Source: Bacillus sp. V5-8f
Lineage (GTDB): Bacteria > Bacillota > Bacilli > Bacillales > DSM-1321
DNA length: 64,000 bases
Assembly: GCF_002863565.1 (NCBI RefSeq)
Contig: NZ_PGUW01000004.1
Location: 124,001 to 188,000 of the forward strand
Direction of reading: 5' to 3'
Shown piece by piece: positions 36,607 to 46,660 of the stretch. Position numbers and translations under genes: made by a program. Below the pieces are notes generated by a model, which was not told where the DNA came from, ran no database searches, and saw only the letters and a list, made by a program, of their open reading frames with translations. Numbering within the stretch: the first letter of the stretch is position 1; the number at the start of each line of letters is the position of its first letter.

Positions 36607-37072
36607 AATCCGTATCAATAACAAGGATTTAGAGAACCAGGGTTTTACTTTGTCGGAGATATTGATTGTATTAGCAATCTTTATCTTACTTTTTTCTCTT
36701 GCGTCGGGCTTGTTTCCGTACTTTATGAAGAAACAAAACAATGAGCTTTTTCTGCGCCTTTTAAGTGATGATATCCATTATGCACAAAACTATGCCATAA
36801 GCCACCAGCAATATGTAGAAGTATATATCATCGTTCCTCCGAAAGGGACAGGAGGAACATACTATATTCGCAATGTTTCAAAAGGGATACTGCTCGAACG
36901 TGAAATTCCTGAAACTATAAAATTTGTTCCGGGCACGATGGATCTACGAATTTTCTTTTCATCCAACGGCAATATCACAAGCTCAGGGGTATGGAGAGTT
37001 AAAACTTCCAGCGGGGATTATAAAATGACGTTTAACATTGGAAAGGGAAGGTTCCGGATTGAGAAACTCTAA
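36590..37072 (+). CDS. comGD: Minor competence pseudopilin ComGD
   Basis: 160 residues with the prepilin motif NQG|FTLSEILIVLAIFILLFS after an 18-residue leader. The start is a TTG at 36590 with GGGGATG upstream; it overlaps the comGC end by 17 bp. Mature part contains beta-like segments (VEVYIIVPPKG, VWRVKTSSGDYKM). Needed with ComGE-GG for pilus initiation. Confidence 0.9.
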   Translation: MWRLHKIRINNKDLENQGFTLSEILIVLAIFILLFSLASGLFPYFMKKQNNELFLRLLSDDIHYAQNYAISHQQYVEVYIIVPPKGTGGTYYIRNVSKGILLEREIPETIKFVPGTMDLRIFFSSNGNITSSGVWRVKTSSGDYKMTFNIGKGRFRIEKL

Positions 37073-37394
37073 CGGGTATATTTATATCGAGCTGCTGGCG
37101 GCCTTTTTTATCTTTTGCTTCATCACCTTTTCGATTCTGCCGATTTACGAGAAAATTATGGTGGATAGGGCTGATGTAAGGATCCGGATGGAGGCTTTCC
37201 ATTTATTATACGAGAAATTGCAAGCTTATATGGAGAGGGAGATTGAAGCAGTGGATAAAACGATTAGCGTAAATGGCAGGGCATATCAGCTGACATGGGA
37301 GCCCAACTCAGATTTTCCAATGATGAGAGGCTGTATCTATTATAAAAATTTTGGAGGAAAGAATGTTTCAGTTTGTGATTTTACGAAAAGATAA
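37059..37394 (+). CDS. comGE: Minor competence pseudopilin ComGE
   Basis: 111 residues; leader MRNSNG then YIYIELLAAFFIFCFITFS, with Glu at mature +5 though Tyr replaces the usual Phe. TTG 37059 fits the ribosome site (GGAAGG) and overlaps comGD by 14 bp; TTG 37038 is an alternative. Two Cys lie near the C-terminus (GCIYY, SVCDF). Confidence 0.86.
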   Translation: MRNSNGYIYIELLAAFFIFCFITFSILPIYEKIMVDRADVRIRMEAFHLLYEKLQAYMEREIEAVDKTISVNGRAYQLTWEPNSDFPMMRGCIYYKNFGGKNVSVCDFTKR

Positions 37395-37824
37395 TGGCTT
37401 TACTCTCATTGAAATGCTTGTCTCCCTTTCTATTTTTGTTTTAGTTTCTTCGTTTACGGCGGGTATGTTTACTTTCTTTAAAACAGGCATCGTAGAAAAA
37501 AGCAGTATCAATCAAAAAGAATGGGAGGTGTTTATTAGCCAGTTAAAACAGGATGTCTGGATGTCAACAAGCCGGCAAGTGTCAGGCGATAGGCTTTACC
37601 TAATGGGAGACGGGGATGTCATATTGATTGAGCAGTATCAGGATAAGGTAAGGAGACGGCTGAACGGTACGGGCCATGAGTTGATGCTCCAAAATATTTC
37701 GCGGCTGGAGGTAGAGACCAATGGCAGTCTGATCACAGTTACCATTCGTGATAAACAGGGGAAATTATTCACAAGGAAATTGCGGCCGTTTGTTCCAGAA
37801 CAGAGGGTGCCCGAAAATGGATAA
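37363..37824 (+). CDS. comGF: Minor competence pseudopilin ComGF
   Basis: 153 residues; prepilin motif DNG|FTLIEMLVSLSIFVLVSSF after a 12-residue leader, then a soluble ComGF domain (ISQLKQDVWMSTSRQV, ISRLEVETNGSLITVTIRD). ATG 37363 follows GGAGG and overlaps comGE by 32 bp. Confidence 0.9.
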   Translation: MFQFVILRKDNGFTLIEMLVSLSIFVLVSSFTAGMFTFFKTGIVEKSSINQKEWEVFISQLKQDVWMSTSRQVSGDRLYLMGDGDVILIEQYQDKVRRRLNGTGHELMLQNISRLEVETNGSLITVTIRDKQGKLFTRKLRPFVPEQRVPENG

Positions 37825-38197
37825 TGAAAAAGGGGCCATCTATCCAATAGTAGCCATGATTGCAGCCTTCTTTTTAACCTTCACCCTTTTTGCGATAGAA
37901 GGCTATGTTTCCGATAAGAAGTTTTATAAAGAAACTGAGGAGAAATTGGTTTTGGAACAGTTAATCCGTTTGGCTTCTGCTGATTTGATAGCGGAGCTTG
38001 AATTAAACGGGAACTTGTCTGACAAGAACGGCATCCTATTTTATCCCAAGGGCGATGTTTATTTTGAAGCAAGTACAGTGGATGAACAGGTAATTAAAGT
38101 ATTGATGTATGGCTCTACCAAAGGCGAACGAAAGATGCAATCGCTATTTCTCTATGACAATTTGCAAAAAAAAGTGGTAAAATGGGTAGAAAAGTAG
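37817..38197 (+). CDS. comGG: Competence protein ComGG
   Basis: 126 residues, last of the operon. Leader MDNEKG then AIYPIVAMIAAFFLTFTLFAIEG; Glu at +5 is absent, as usual for ComGG. The rest is helical plus a beta stretch ending KVVKWVEK. ATG 37817 overlaps comGF by 8 bp and has GAGGGTG upstream. Confidence 0.85.
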   Translation: MDNEKGAIYPIVAMIAAFFLTFTLFAIEGYVSDKKFYKETEEKLVLEQLIRLASADLIAELELNGNLSDKNGILFYPKGDVYFEASTVDEQVIKVLMYGSTKGERKMQSLFLYDNLQKKVVKWVEK

Positions 38198-38212
38198 TCC
38201 GGAGTGAATAGG

Positions 38213-38731
38213 ATGAGGAGCATTTATTTAACAGGGTTCATGGGAGCGGGAAAGACCACGGCAGGAATGGCTCTTGGTAAAGTGATGAGCATGCGCGTTT
38301 TTGATACAGATCAGGAGATTGAAAGACAAGAGCAGAGGACCATCACAGATATTTTTGCTGAACAGGGAGAACATGCGTTTAGGCAGATGGAAAGCTTAAT
38401 GCTGCGGTCTTTGCCTATAGACAATTGTATTATCACTACAGGTGGCGGTATGATCCTTAAAGAAGAAAACCGGAAGTGGATGGTAGACCACGGCTATTGG
38501 GTTTATTTGCATTGCGAACCGGATGAAATTGCCAGGAGAGTAGAAAGTGATGATTCACGTCCTCTTTTAAGCGGGGAACGCAAACAAAACCTGAAGAATC
38601 TGTTTCTTGAGCGGCTGCCGTTGTATTTAGAGGCACCTATCGTCGTCGACACAACAGGAAAAAGCATCGAGGAGATTGTTAATAACATCCGAACACGAAT
38701 AAACGAAGCGCAAATGGAGCATACTGTCTAA
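38213..38731 (+). CDS. aroK: Shikimate kinase
   Basis: Phosphorylates shikimate in the aromatic amino-acid pathway. 172 residues: P-loop GFMGAGKTT (8-16), DTDQEIER (shikimate-binding Asp), FRQMES, and TTGGGMILKEENR; lid arginine in SRPLLSG. ATG 38213 follows GGAG by 8 nt. It comes 15 bp after comGG and may be read through from the competence operon, but it has no clear promoter of its own in that gap. Confidence 0.92.
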   Translation: MRSIYLTGFMGAGKTTAGMALGKVMSMRVFDTDQEIERQEQRTITDIFAEQGEHAFRQMESLMLRSLPIDNCIITTGGGMILKEENRKWMVDHGYWVYLHCEPDEIARRVESDDSRPLLSGERKQNLKNLFLERLPLYLEAPIVVDTTGKSIEEIVNNIRTRINEAQMEHTV

Positions 38732-38743
38732 TGGGTGGTATGT

Positions 38744-38920
38744 ATGAAAACAAATGATTATATTAAATTTCTGACACAACAGTTTGTAAAATATATGGCT
38801 GTACCTAAGGCTGAAAGGAAACAACAGCGGGAAGATAAGAAGAAAGCCAAAGAACCCTATGTCAGCAATTGGTTCGGGGTCATTCCGTTTGCTTTTATGA
38901 TGCTGTTGAAAAGAAAATAA
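38744..38920 (+). CDS. yqzE: Small conserved protein YqzE
   Basis: 58 residues, MKTNDYIKFLTQQFVKYM then a charged Lys/Glu stretch and SNWFGVIPFAFMMLLKRK. The YqzE family has this start and a C-terminal hydrophobic tail. GGGTGGT lies 4 nt before ATG 38744. It is 12 bp from aroK, likely same transcript. Function unknown. Confidence 0.8.
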   Translation: MKTNDYIKFLTQQFVKYMAVPKAERKQQREDKKKAKEPYVSNWFGVIPFAFMMLLKRK

Positions 38921-38924
38921 ACTT

Positions 38925-38956
38925 GAATGGCCCAATCCAAACTGATTGGGCCATTC
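38925..38956. terminator. Bidirectional terminator yqzE/yqhG
   Basis: GAATGGCCCAATC pairs perfectly with GATTGGGCCATTC around a 6-nt loop, followed by TTCATTCC. It lies between convergent units. Confidence 0.88.
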
Positions 38957-38987
38957 TTCATTCCTTCCTGCTACTTATAGCATGCAT

Positions 38988-39785
38988 TTATATTGCTTTT
39001 TGTGTAAGATAAAAAAGTCCGCCATTCACTACGGAAATTTCAATCTTGGGCTCATATTGCGAGCGCAGGGCTTCTTTTTCTGTAAAATACGTTTCATTCT
39101 TTTCTTCCATTTCCTCATAAAAATGCTCAAGGAGCTGTAAGTCATTATCCCATCTTGTTACCGCTGCTTCAGCCCATGAATGGTCATCACCCTCGAAAGT
39201 CTGGCGTATATATGTGTCCAGACGAGTTAATCCGCTTTTTGGCATGATCAGCGGCGAGAGGGTGTAGGAGAAATCCGGTATTTTTGGAGTAACGTCCAGA
39301 CTGAGAATGCGGTTATGGAAGTTCTCCAATATTTCTCCCGTTATCAAGTTAAGCCCCACAGAAATAAACACATCTTTCTTCCTGTCACACCTATAGGATA
39401 CTTTTACGTTTTGGCAAAGCCACGGAAACAATGGATACTGCCCTCCGGAAAAAGGTTGTTTAATATTTTCGAAAAGCCGAATGAAGCTTGCTAGCCGTTT
39501 TGTTGACTCGAATATTTGATGAAGCCGGGGTGATCCGAAATGAATGTTCTCCCCCTTTAAATCTTCAGGCGCTAGCATTTGGTCCGTTATCATCGTAACC
39601 TTCATTGGGTTTGGCTCCCCGCCTGTTTTTTCAAGATAGTGCCAATAAAATGGTCTGTTCATTAACTCTTTATCCATTTCGATCGTCAATTGTACGACAA
39701 AATAACCTGGTTTGTTTTCGACGATTTCACAATTGTTCGATTGAAAGTATTTGAGGAGAAAATCATGGATTTCCTGTTGCTGCAT
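38988..39785 (-). CDS. yqhG: Conserved protein YqhG
   Basis: 265 residues, no catalytic motif seen. Starts MQQQEIHDFLLKYFQ; has HFGSPRLHQIFESTKRLASFIRLFE and a Cys pair (WLCQ, YRCDR). Matches the YqhG family in order and character. ATG 39785 follows GGAGG by 9 nt; it overlaps the yqhH end by 23 bp, so the two are translated together. Function unknown. Confidence 0.8.
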   Translation of the reverse strand: MQQQEIHDFLLKYFQSNNCEIVENKPGYFVVQLTIEMDKELMNRPFYWHYLEKTGGEPNPMKVTMITDQMLAPEDLKGENIHFGSPRLHQIFESTKRLASFIRLFENIKQPFSGGQYPLFPWLCQNVKVSYRCDRKKDVFISVGLNLITGEILENFHNRILSLDVTPKIPDFSYTLSPLIMPKSGLTRLDTYIRQTFEGDDHSWAEAAVTRWDNDLQLLEHFYEEMEEKNETYFTEKEALRSQYEPKIEISVVNGGLFYLTQKAI

Positions 39786-41451
39786 TGGCATTTCCCTCCT
39801 TCATTTCCTGGGCGAATTGGATGAGAGAAGACAGGTTATCCATTTTGATTTTCATTTCTCCTTCACTTCTAGAATCCCCGACAACATCGATTAGGTATTC
39901 TTCGATGTTGCCGATATCCAGTTTGGTCAGAATTTCATCCAGCTCCCCAATTACCTTTTCAAACAGATTAATCTTTTCATATAATAGTTTCAATATGTGT
40001 TCTTCAACGGTGTTCTTCGTCGCAAAGTTATAAATCCTTACATCTTCCTCTTGTCCAAGGCGGTGCACACGGCCGATCCGCTGTTCAAGCCTCATTGGGT
40101 TCCATGGCAGGTCAAAATTAATTAAATGGTGGCAAAACTGTAGGTTGATTCCTTCCCCGCCGGCTTCGGTCGCGATAAGGACCTGGGCGTGCTTTTGAAA
40201 TAAGTCTTTCATCCAGTCTTTCTTTCCCCTTTTGAAGCCGCCGCGGAATGGAACGGAAGAGATTCCGTGCTGTTTTAAATACCATTGCAAATACAGCTGG
40301 GTGGCCCGGTATTCCGTAAAAATGATGACCTTATCATTTATTTTTTTAATCAGTTCTACAGCCTTTTCAGCCTTCGAGTTTTGTTCGACTTCATTTACCT
40401 TGGCATATAGGTTATCGAGCTTGTCCAGAAATTCCTCGGAAGGGTTTTCGTTTTTCTTTTCCATGTTCCTAAGGGTATAAAATACAGCTTCCCGGCTGCT
40501 GCATGCTTCCCTTTGAAGAGTCAATGCCGAGAACGTGCTCCCAATCCCCTCGGCACTTTCAGGTCTAAATTCGGTTACGGCGTCATAAAGGGCCTGTTCG
40601 CTTGGGGTAAATTCGACAATGACCGTTTCAACAATTCTCTTCGTCCATTCAACTCCGGTGTCTACCCTTCTGTTTCGGATCATCACTGTATTGACAAGTT
40701 CTTTCAAATGCTGGTTATCATTAATTGTCCGGCCTTTGCCCTTGTATTTTTCGGAAAACATCGAAGCGTTTCCAAGATGCCCGGGTTTGAGTAAGGAAAC
40801 AAGGTGGAAAATTTCTTCAATTTTATTTTGGATTGGTGTAGCTGTAAGCAAAAGACAGAATTTCTTTTTTAGGCTTTGCACAAATTCATAATTTTTCGTT
40901 TTATTGTTTTTAAGTTTATGAGCTTCATCAATGATGATCATATCGTATTCCTGGTTGAAGATAATCTCCCTGTGTGGCTCTCTTTTTGCTGTATCAATGG
41001 AAGATACGATCACGTCACAGGAATCCCAGACATAGCTTTTATGCTGAACAACAGCTGGGATATGGAATTTTGTGTTCATTTCAAAGGCCCATTGGGAAAC
41101 AAGCGACGCAGGGACCAATATTAGTACTTTTTTCACCAGGCCGCGAATCATATATTCTTTTAAAATCAGTCCTGCTTCAATTGTTTTTCCAAGTCCTACT
41201 TCATCAGCCAGGATTGCCTTTCCATTCATGTTTTCAACAACCTGTTTTGCAGCCTCCAATTGATGGGGAAGAGGTTTCAGCTGAGGAAGATGTTTGGGAG
41301 CCTGCAGGCCTTCGAAGTCTGGTATGGCCAGATGCTCTTCTATTTGGACTGCCATCTTAAACAGCTCCCAGCTTCCCCAGGGGCCGTCTTCATTGATTCT
41401 TTGCAGCAATTCATCACCCCATGCCGTATCGGAAGTAATGTTGATCTTCAT
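39763..41451 (-). CDS. yqhH: SNF2-type ATP-dependent helicase YqhH
   Basis: 562-residue Swi2/Snf2 superfamily 2 ATPase. Motif I DEVGLGKTIEAG, motif Ia LVPASLVSQW, motif II DEAHKLKN, motif III LTATPIQN, motif V TEAGGEGINLQF and motif VI RIGRVHRLGQ are all present. Such proteins move along duplex DNA and remodel bound proteins; the B. subtilis member is uncharacterised or RapA-like. GGAGG lies before the ATG at 41451. It forms an operon with yqhG and is divergent from gcvT. Confidence 0.9.
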   Translation of the reverse strand: MKINITSDTAWGDELLQRINEDGPWGSWELFKMAVQIEEHLAIPDFEGLQAPKHLPQLKPLPHQLEAAKQVVENMNGKAILADEVGLGKTIEAGLILKEYMIRGLVKKVLILVPASLVSQWAFEMNTKFHIPAVVQHKSYVWDSCDVIVSSIDTAKREPHREIIFNQEYDMIIIDEAHKLKNNKTKNYEFVQSLKKKFCLLLTATPIQNKIEEIFHLVSLLKPGHLGNASMFSEKYKGKGRTINDNQHLKELVNTVMIRNRRVDTGVEWTKRIVETVIVEFTPSEQALYDAVTEFRPESAEGIGSTFSALTLQREACSSREAVFYTLRNMEKKNENPSEEFLDKLDNLYAKVNEVEQNSKAEKAVELIKKINDKVIIFTEYRATQLYLQWYLKQHGISSVPFRGGFKRGKKDWMKDLFQKHAQVLIATEAGGEGINLQFCHHLINFDLPWNPMRLEQRIGRVHRLGQEEDVRIYNFATKNTVEEHILKLLYEKINLFEKVIGELDEILTKLDIGNIEEYLIDVVGDSRSEGEMKIKMDNLSSLIQFAQEMKEGNANAATGNP

Positions 41452-41804
41452 GAAGCCACCTCCTAGTGTTCAGGAAAAATGAAAAAATACGTAGAGAAAT
41501 AACTGTGATACCGTGTGAATCTATTAAATGACGAACATTAAAGACGTTTAAGGCCACTAAACATCAGTTTTTTTCAGTTTTGTTGATAAAAAAGATTGCA
41601 GATAAATTGTCCTTAATGGTAGGATAGAGTAGATTTCAAATGATTAAGATAAGTTTTAGTTTTTGAAAAATTGTAACAGAAAGTGTTTTTGTTTTTTCTG
41701 CATGAAAAACATCTGGGTGTTCATCCACCTGATGTAGCCACGCCAAATGGGATAAGTTTTCTATTTAGTATAGTCAATCAAAAAAATTTTATAAGCGGAT
41801 GAAG
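41452..41804. other. Intergenic region upstream of glycine riboswitch
   Basis: About 350 bp between divergent yqhH and the gcv leader. AT-rich, with no open reading frame of note. It must hold the yqhH promoter on the minus strand and the gcv promoter on plus (TATAGT-like string near 41769), but I see no convincing -35/-10 pair. Confidence 0.5.
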
Positions 41805-42011
41805 GCAAGGGGAGAGACTACACCTGCGTAGCGCCGAAGGAGCAAGCTTTTTAAGTGAATCTCTCAGGCAAAAGTACTCTTGCCGGACGCGGCTCTGGAG
41901 AGTGTCCATTTCAGGTGGGCCACCAAAGGGGAAAACCTTTTTCAGGTAAACTTTCAGGTACCGGGACAGAGAACTGCTCAACTTTTTTGAGGAGTTTCTC
42001 TGTCCTTTTTT
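41805..42011 (+). promoter_or_regulatory. Tandem glycine riboswitch with terminator
   Basis: Aptamer 1 (about 41805-41902) has GGGGAGAG, GCGCCGAAGGAGCAA, GAATCTCTCAGGCAAAAG and GGCTCTGGAGAG. Aptamer 2 (about 41903-41972) has CCACCAAAGGGGAAAA and GTAAACTTTCAGGTACC. A terminator stem follows: GGACAGAGAACTGCTC pairs with GAGGAGTTTCTCTGTCC (41964-42005), then T6. The layout matches the B. subtilis gcvT riboswitch: glycine binding stabilises the aptamers, prevents the terminator and turns on glycine breakdown. Confidence 0.95.
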
Positions 42012-42058
42012 CTGTTGTTTACAAATTACCAAAGCCAATGATTCAGGGAGGGAATGAA

Positions 42059-43165
42059 ATGTCTGAGTTAAAAAGGACGCCGCTGTATGAGGTTTATAAG
42101 GAAAGCGGCGGGAAGACGATTGATTTTGGAGGCTGGGAACTTCCGGTTCAGTTCTCCGGCATTAAGGAAGAACATGAAACAGTCAGAACTAAAGTAGGGT
42201 TATTTGATGTATCTCATATGGGAGAAATCGAAGTAAAGGGCCCAGAAAGTATCGCTTTTCTGCAGAGACTGCTGACCAATGACATTTTGAAGCTTTCATC
42301 CGGGGGAGCACAGTATACCGTCATGTGCTATGAAAACGGTGGAACCGTGGATGACCTGCTTGTTTATAAAAAGAGCGATGGAGATTATCTGCTTGTTGTA
42401 AACGCAGCCAACATCGACAAGGATTTTAATTGGCTTCAGGCAAACAAAGTGGAAGACGTGGAACTAAACAATGTTTCATCAGACATCGCCCAACTGGCGC
42501 TGCAAGGGCCGTTAGCGGAAAAAGTGCTGCAAAAGCTATCTAAAAATACTGATTTGAGCGAAATTGATTTTTTTAAATTTAAGGATCATGTTGATTTGAA
42601 GGGTATAGATACATTGGTTTCAAGAACAGGATACACCGGGGAAGATGGATTTGAGATTTATTGTAGGAGCGAGGATGCTATTGCGCTTTGGAGACAGCTG
42701 CTTGAAGCTGGGAAGGAAGATGGAATCCAGCCAATCGGACTTGGAGCGCGGGATACACTACGCTTTGAAGCCAAACTTCCGCTGTATGGCCAAGAGCTCG
42801 GCGCTGATATCACGCCGATCGAAGCCGGTATCGGCTTTGCAGTTAAAATAGATAAAAATGCAGACTTCCTTGGAAAGGCAGTGCTTACGGAGCAAAAGGA
42901 AAAGGGCGCCCCTCGAAAGCTTGTAGGAATCGAAATGATTGACAGGGGAATACCTCGCCACGGGTATCCGATTTATGTCGCTTCCGAGGTTATAGGTGAA
43001 GTAACCACGGGAACTCAATCGCCTACATTGAAGAAAAATGTCGGTTTGGCTCTTTTGAAGAACGAGTATACGGATATTGGGACTGAAGTTGAAGTGGAAA
43101 TCCGTTCAAAAAGACTGAAGGCGAAAGTGGTTGCCACACCTTTTTATAAACGACCAAAAAAATAG
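42059..43165 (+). CDS. gcvT: Glycine cleavage system T protein (aminomethyltransferase)
   Basis: Transfers the methylene unit from aminomethyl-lipoyl GcvH to tetrahydrofolate, releasing ammonia. 368 residues: [24 protein letters not shown] at the N-terminus, folate-binding [13 protein letters not shown] and [10 protein letters not shown] regions. ATG 42059 follows GGGAGGGA; a longer open frame runs back into the riboswitch and is not used. First gene of gcvT-gcvPA-gcvPB. Confidence 0.95.
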   Translation: MSELKRTPLYEVYKESGGKTIDFGGWELPVQFSGIKEEHETVRTKVGLFDVSHMGEIEVKGPESIAFLQRLLTNDILKLSSGGAQYTVMCYENGGTVDDLLVYKKSDGDYLLVVNAANIDKDFNWLQANKVEDVELNNVSSDIAQLALQGPLAEKVLQKLSKNTDLSEIDFFKFKDHVDLKGIDTLVSRTGYTGEDGFEIYCRSEDAIALWRQLLEAGKEDGIQPIGLGARDTLRFEAKLPLYGQELGADITPIEAGIGFAVKIDKNADFLGKAVLTEQKEKGAPRKLVGIEMIDRGIPRHGYPIYVASEVIGEVTTGTQSPTLKKNVGLALLKNEYTDIGTEVEVEIRSKRLKAKVVATPFYKRPKK

Positions 43166-43183
43166 AGGGGAAGGGTTATTCCT

Positions 43184-44530
43184 ATGAAACATCGCTATTT
43201 ACCGATGACGGAGCAAGACAAACAAGAGATGCTCGATGCGATTGGTGTCGCATCAGCGGATGAGCTGTTCAAGGATATACCGGAAAGTGTGAGATTTAAG
43301 GGAGAATACAATATTAAACGAGCAAAATCGGAATCTTCCTTAGTAAAAGAGCTCTCCCAAATGGCGGCGAAGAATGCCAATACAAAGAGCTACGCATCAT
43401 TTCTTGGTGCCGGTGTTTACGACCATTACACACCTATTATTGTGGATCATGTGATATCCCGTTCTGAATTTTATACCGCTTATACACCCTACCAGCCTGA
43501 AATTTCCCAGGGGGAGCTTCAGGCGATCTTTGAATTCCAGACGATGATCTGCGAATTAACCGGCATGGATGTAGCCAATTCATCCATGTATGACGGGGGC
43601 ACTGCACTGGCCGAGGCTGCCATGCTAAGTACTGGGCAGACACGACGGAAAAAAATCCTTGTATCAGCTGCAGTCCATCCGGAATCCAGGGACGTTATCA
43701 AGACCTACGCCAAGGGGCAGTATGTCGAGGTTATTGAAATCCCACATACGGATGGCGTAACAGATATTGATGCACTTAAGAAATTGATAAGTGATGATAT
43801 TGCAGGTGTTATTGTCCAATACCCAAACTTTTTCGGACGGATCGAACCGCTCAAGGAATTTGAAGAAATTGTTCATTCCCAAAAAGCGATGTTTATTGTT
43901 TCAAGTAACCCTCTTGCACTAGGGGCGCTGACACCGCCGGGCAAGCTTGGTGCCGATATCGTAGCAGGCGATGCCCAGCCTTTTGGCATCCCTGCCGCCT
44001 TTGGGGGGCCGCACTGTGGATATTTTGCAGTAACTAATAAATTGATGAGGAAGGTACCTGGCAGACTTGTTGGCCAGACAGTCGATGAGAACGGCCAACG
44101 CGGATTCGTTTTGACACTGCAAGCACGGGAACAGCATATCCGACGTGATAAAGCCACTTCAAACATTTGTTCAAACCAGGCGCTTAATGCGCTGGCTGCT
44201 TCGGTAGCGATGACCGCTCTCGGGAAAACAGGTGTCAGGGAAATGGCAGTACAAAATATTCAAAAAGCACATTATGCCAAACAAGCTTTAAAGGCAAAAG
44301 ATCTGGAGGTCGTTTTTGACGGCCCTTCATTCAACGAGTTTGTTGTAAAGCTTCCAGTTCCATATAAGGAAGTGAATGAGCGGCTGTTCCAGAAGGGAAT
44401 AATCGGGGGTTTCCATTTAGGAACTGTCTATCCGGAACTTAAGGACCACATGCTTGTAGCGGTAACCGAGCTGCGTTCAAAAGACGAAATTGATACATTA
44501 GTGGAAGAATTGGGGGATGGCCATGAATAA
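43184..44530 (+). CDS. gcvPA: Glycine dehydrogenase (decarboxylating) subunit 1
   Basis: N-terminal half of the P protein, which decarboxylates glycine using PLP held mostly by the other subunit. 448 residues with [37 protein letters not shown] and [12 protein letters not shown] typical of GcvPA. ATG 43184 follows GAGGGGAAGGG. Overlaps gcvPB by 8 bp. Confidence 0.95.
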   Translation: MKHRYLPMTEQDKQEMLDAIGVASADELFKDIPESVRFKGEYNIKRAKSESSLVKELSQMAAKNANTKSYASFLGAGVYDHYTPIIVDHVISRSEFYTAYTPYQPEISQGELQAIFEFQTMICELTGMDVANSSMYDGGTALAEAAMLSTGQTRRKKILVSAAVHPESRDVIKTYAKGQYVEVIEIPHTDGVTDIDALKKLISDDIAGVIVQYPNFFGRIEPLKEFEEIVHSQKAMFIVSSNPLALGALTPPGKLGADIVAGDAQPFGIPAAFGGPHCGYFAVTNKLMRKVPGRLVGQTVDENGQRGFVLTLQAREQHIRRDKATSNICSNQALNALAASVAMTALGKTGVREMAVQNIQKAHYAKQALKAKDLEVVFDGPSFNEFVVKLPVPYKEVNERLFQKGIIGGFHLGTVYPELKDHMLVAVTELRSKDEIDTLVEELGDGHE

Positions 44531-45980
44531 CCAGGATCAACCATTAATTTTTGAAATAAGTACACCGGGACGGATCGGCTTTAGCCTTCCAGAAATGGAT
44601 GTCAAAGCTGTTGCCATCGAAGATATTCTTCCCTCAGAATATATCCGCGAAGATGCGGCGGAACTACCTGAGGTATCGGAACTAGACATTATGCGGCATT
44701 ATACGGCCCTTTCCCGCCGTAACCATGGAGTTGACTCCGGTTTTTATCCGCTTGGTTCTTGTACGATGAAATACAATCCTAAAATCAATGAAAATATAGC
44801 CAGGCTGAATGGCTTCGCCCATATAAATCCGCATCAGGATGAAAAAACTGTTCAGGGTGCATTGGAACTGATGTATGACCTTCAGGAACACTTAATTGAA
44901 ATTACCGGGATGGACCAGGTTACTCTCCAGCCGGCGGCCGGTGCCCATGGAGAATGGACTGGTTTGATGATGATCCGCGCTTATCATGAAGGGAACGGAG
45001 ACTCAAAACGTACAAAGGTAATTGTTCCCGATTCTGCTCATGGAACCAATCCGGCTTCCGCCACGGTTGCTGGTTTTGAAACAGTTACGGTGAAATCGGA
45101 TGAGAATGGACTTGTAGATTTAGAGGATCTGAAGCGCGTTGTCGGGGCTGATACTGCTGCTCTAATGCTTACAAACCCGAACACACTTGGTTTATTCGAA
45201 GAAAATATTTTAGAAATGGCGGAAATCGTTCATAACGCCGGCGGCAAGCTTTACTATGATGGAGCCAACCTAAATGCCGTTTTATCAAAGGCGCGACCGG
45301 GGGACATGGGCTTTGATGTGGTCCATTTAAACCTTCACAAAACATTTACTGGCCCGCACGGAGGGGGCGGGCCGGGATCCGGTCCAGTAGGAGTAAAAAA
45401 CGATTTAATCCCTTTCCTGCCAAAACCGCTGGTGGCTAAAAAGGAAGGCCAATATTTCCTTGATTATGAACGGCCACAATCCATTGGCCGAGTAAAGCCT
45501 TATTATGGCAATTTCGGCATTAATGTTCGGGCGTATACGTACATCCGATCAATGGGGCCGGATGGCCTTAAGGCAGTGACGGAAAATGCGGTAATCAATG
45601 CGAATTATATGATGAGGAGACTCGCGCCTTATTTCGACCTTCCTTTCGATAGACATTGCAAGCATGAATTTGTTTTAAGCGGAAAACGCCAAAAGAAATT
45701 GGGAGTCCGTACCCTTGATATTGCCAAAAGGCTGCTGGACTTTGGATATCACCCGCCAACTATCTATTTCCCGCTTAATGTCGAGGAATGCATAATGATT
45801 GAGCCAACGGAAACAGAATCGAAGGAAACATTGGATGCCTTCATTGAGGCCATGATTCAGATAGCGAAAGAAACAGAGGAAACGCCGGAAGTTGTCCAGG
45901 AAGCGCCGCATACCACGGTAATCAAACGCTTGGACGAAACACTAGCTGCCAGAAAACCGGTTCTTCGTTATCAAGCGTAA
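44523..45980 (+). CDS. gcvPB: Glycine dehydrogenase (decarboxylating) subunit 2
   Basis: PLP-carrying half of the P protein. 485 residues with the cofactor Lys in [30 protein letters not shown] and [12 protein letters not shown] 44523 is chosen (GGGGG and GATGG upstream); the first in-frame ATG (44517) lies directly against the ribosome site. Forms a heterotetramer with GcvPA; the lipoyl carrier GcvH is not in the window. Confidence 0.95.
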   Translation: MNNQDQPLIFEISTPGRIGFSLPEMDVKAVAIEDILPSEYIREDAAELPEVSELDIMRHYTALSRRNHGVDSGFYPLGSCTMKYNPKINENIARLNGFAHINPHQDEKTVQGALELMYDLQEHLIEITGMDQVTLQPAAGAHGEWTGLMMIRAYHEGNGDSKRTKVIVPDSAHGTNPASATVAGFETVTVKSDENGLVDLEDLKRVVGADTAALMLTNPNTLGLFEENILEMAEIVHNAGGKLYYDGANLNAVLSKARPGDMGFDVVHLNLHKTFTGPHGGGGPGSGPVGVKNDLIPFLPKPLVAKKEGQYFLDYERPQSIGRVKPYYGNFGINVRAYTYIRSMGPDGLKAVTENAVINANYMMRRLAPYFDLPFDRHCKHEFVLSGKRQKKLGVRTLDIAKRLLDFGYHPPTIYFPLNVEECIMIEPTETESKETLDAFIEAMIQIAKETEETPEVVQEAPHTTVIKRLDETLAARKPVLRYQA

Positions 45981-45988
45981 AAAGGAAG

Positions 45989-46015
45989 AAGCCCTTGCTG
46001 TCCTGGCAAGGGCTT
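45989..46015 (+). terminator. gcv operon terminator
   Basis: AAGCCCTTGC pairs with GCAAGGGCTT around TGTCCTG, followed by TTCT. Confidence 0.88.
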
Positions 46016-46026
46016 TTCTATCGGTT

Positions 46027-46083
46027 GTAGGGGTCATCCTCAGTGCGTTAAAAAGTTAGTGCACCGGGGGACTGACCCCCTAC
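46027..46083. repeat. REP-like nested palindrome
   Basis: A 57-nt element with outer arms GTAGGGGTCA and TGACCCCCTAC and an inner hairpin GTGCGTTA/TTAGTGCAC. It is GC-rich compared with its surroundings and sits between the gcv terminator and yqhL. It resembles the short GGGGTCAGxCCCC palindromes scattered between genes in many Bacillaceae; the copy number cannot be judged from one window. Confidence 0.65.
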
Positions 46084-46094
46084 CTTCTTATTTA

Positions 46095-46478
46095 TTAGTT
46101 TTTCTTTCTTATTTTTCCGCCCCACTGTTTAAAGCCGCCTTTTAGGTGATAAAGTTCCTTATATCCTTTTTTGTGGAGCATTTGTGCAGCCCTGCCGCTT
46201 CTGAGGCCGCTTTGGCAGTATAAATAGACGGGCTTGTCCGGGCGGAGTTCCGTTAAGCGTGTTTTAAGCTGTGACATTGGAATATTTCTTGCGCCTAAGA
46301 TGTGTCCGCCTTCATATTCGCTCGGTTCACGTACATCTATCAATTGCGCTTTGCGGTATCCTTCAACGAATTCTTCCTGGTTTAATGTTTTGACAACCCG
46401 GCGCTGATGAAACCAGTTATAAACCGAATAGGCAATGATGGCAACTAGGATGGCCAATAAAACATATAACGAAGTCAA
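46095..46478 (-). CDS. yqhL: Rhodanese-like membrane protein YqhL
   Basis: 127 residues: one N-terminal transmembrane helix (LYVLLAILVAIIAYSVYNWF), then a rhodanese domain with AQLIDVREPSEYEGGHI and active Cys in YLYCQSGLRSGRAA. Sulfurtransferase-like, substrate unknown. The TTG at 46478 is used: AAAGGGG lies 9 nt upstream, and the length equals B. subtilis YqhL; the longer ATG frame has no site. Confidence 0.85.
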   Translation of the reverse strand: MTSLYVLLAILVAIIAYSVYNWFHQRRVVKTLNQEEFVEGYRKAQLIDVREPSEYEGGHILGARNIPMSQLKTRLTELRPDKPVYLYCQSGLRSGRAAQMLHKKGYKELYHLKGGFKQWGGKIRKKN

Positions 46479-46660
46479 TGTAATATACCCCTTTCTGTTC
46501 AAAAACAATACAAACTTATTTTATTATAGTATTGAACAGGTATTTAATCAAAACCTTTTTCTACGCCAAAAGGTTGTTTTCAAGGAGTCCGTTTGCTTTT
46601 TATTAACTCGGAAGTTTGGTAAACTACTATGGTAATTATGACAGCAAAGAAGGTATGGAA

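Noticed and set aside
41855..42058. N-terminal extension of gcvT
   Set aside because: This open frame lies over the second riboswitch aptamer and the terminator. ATG 42059 has the ribosome site and the family N-terminus.
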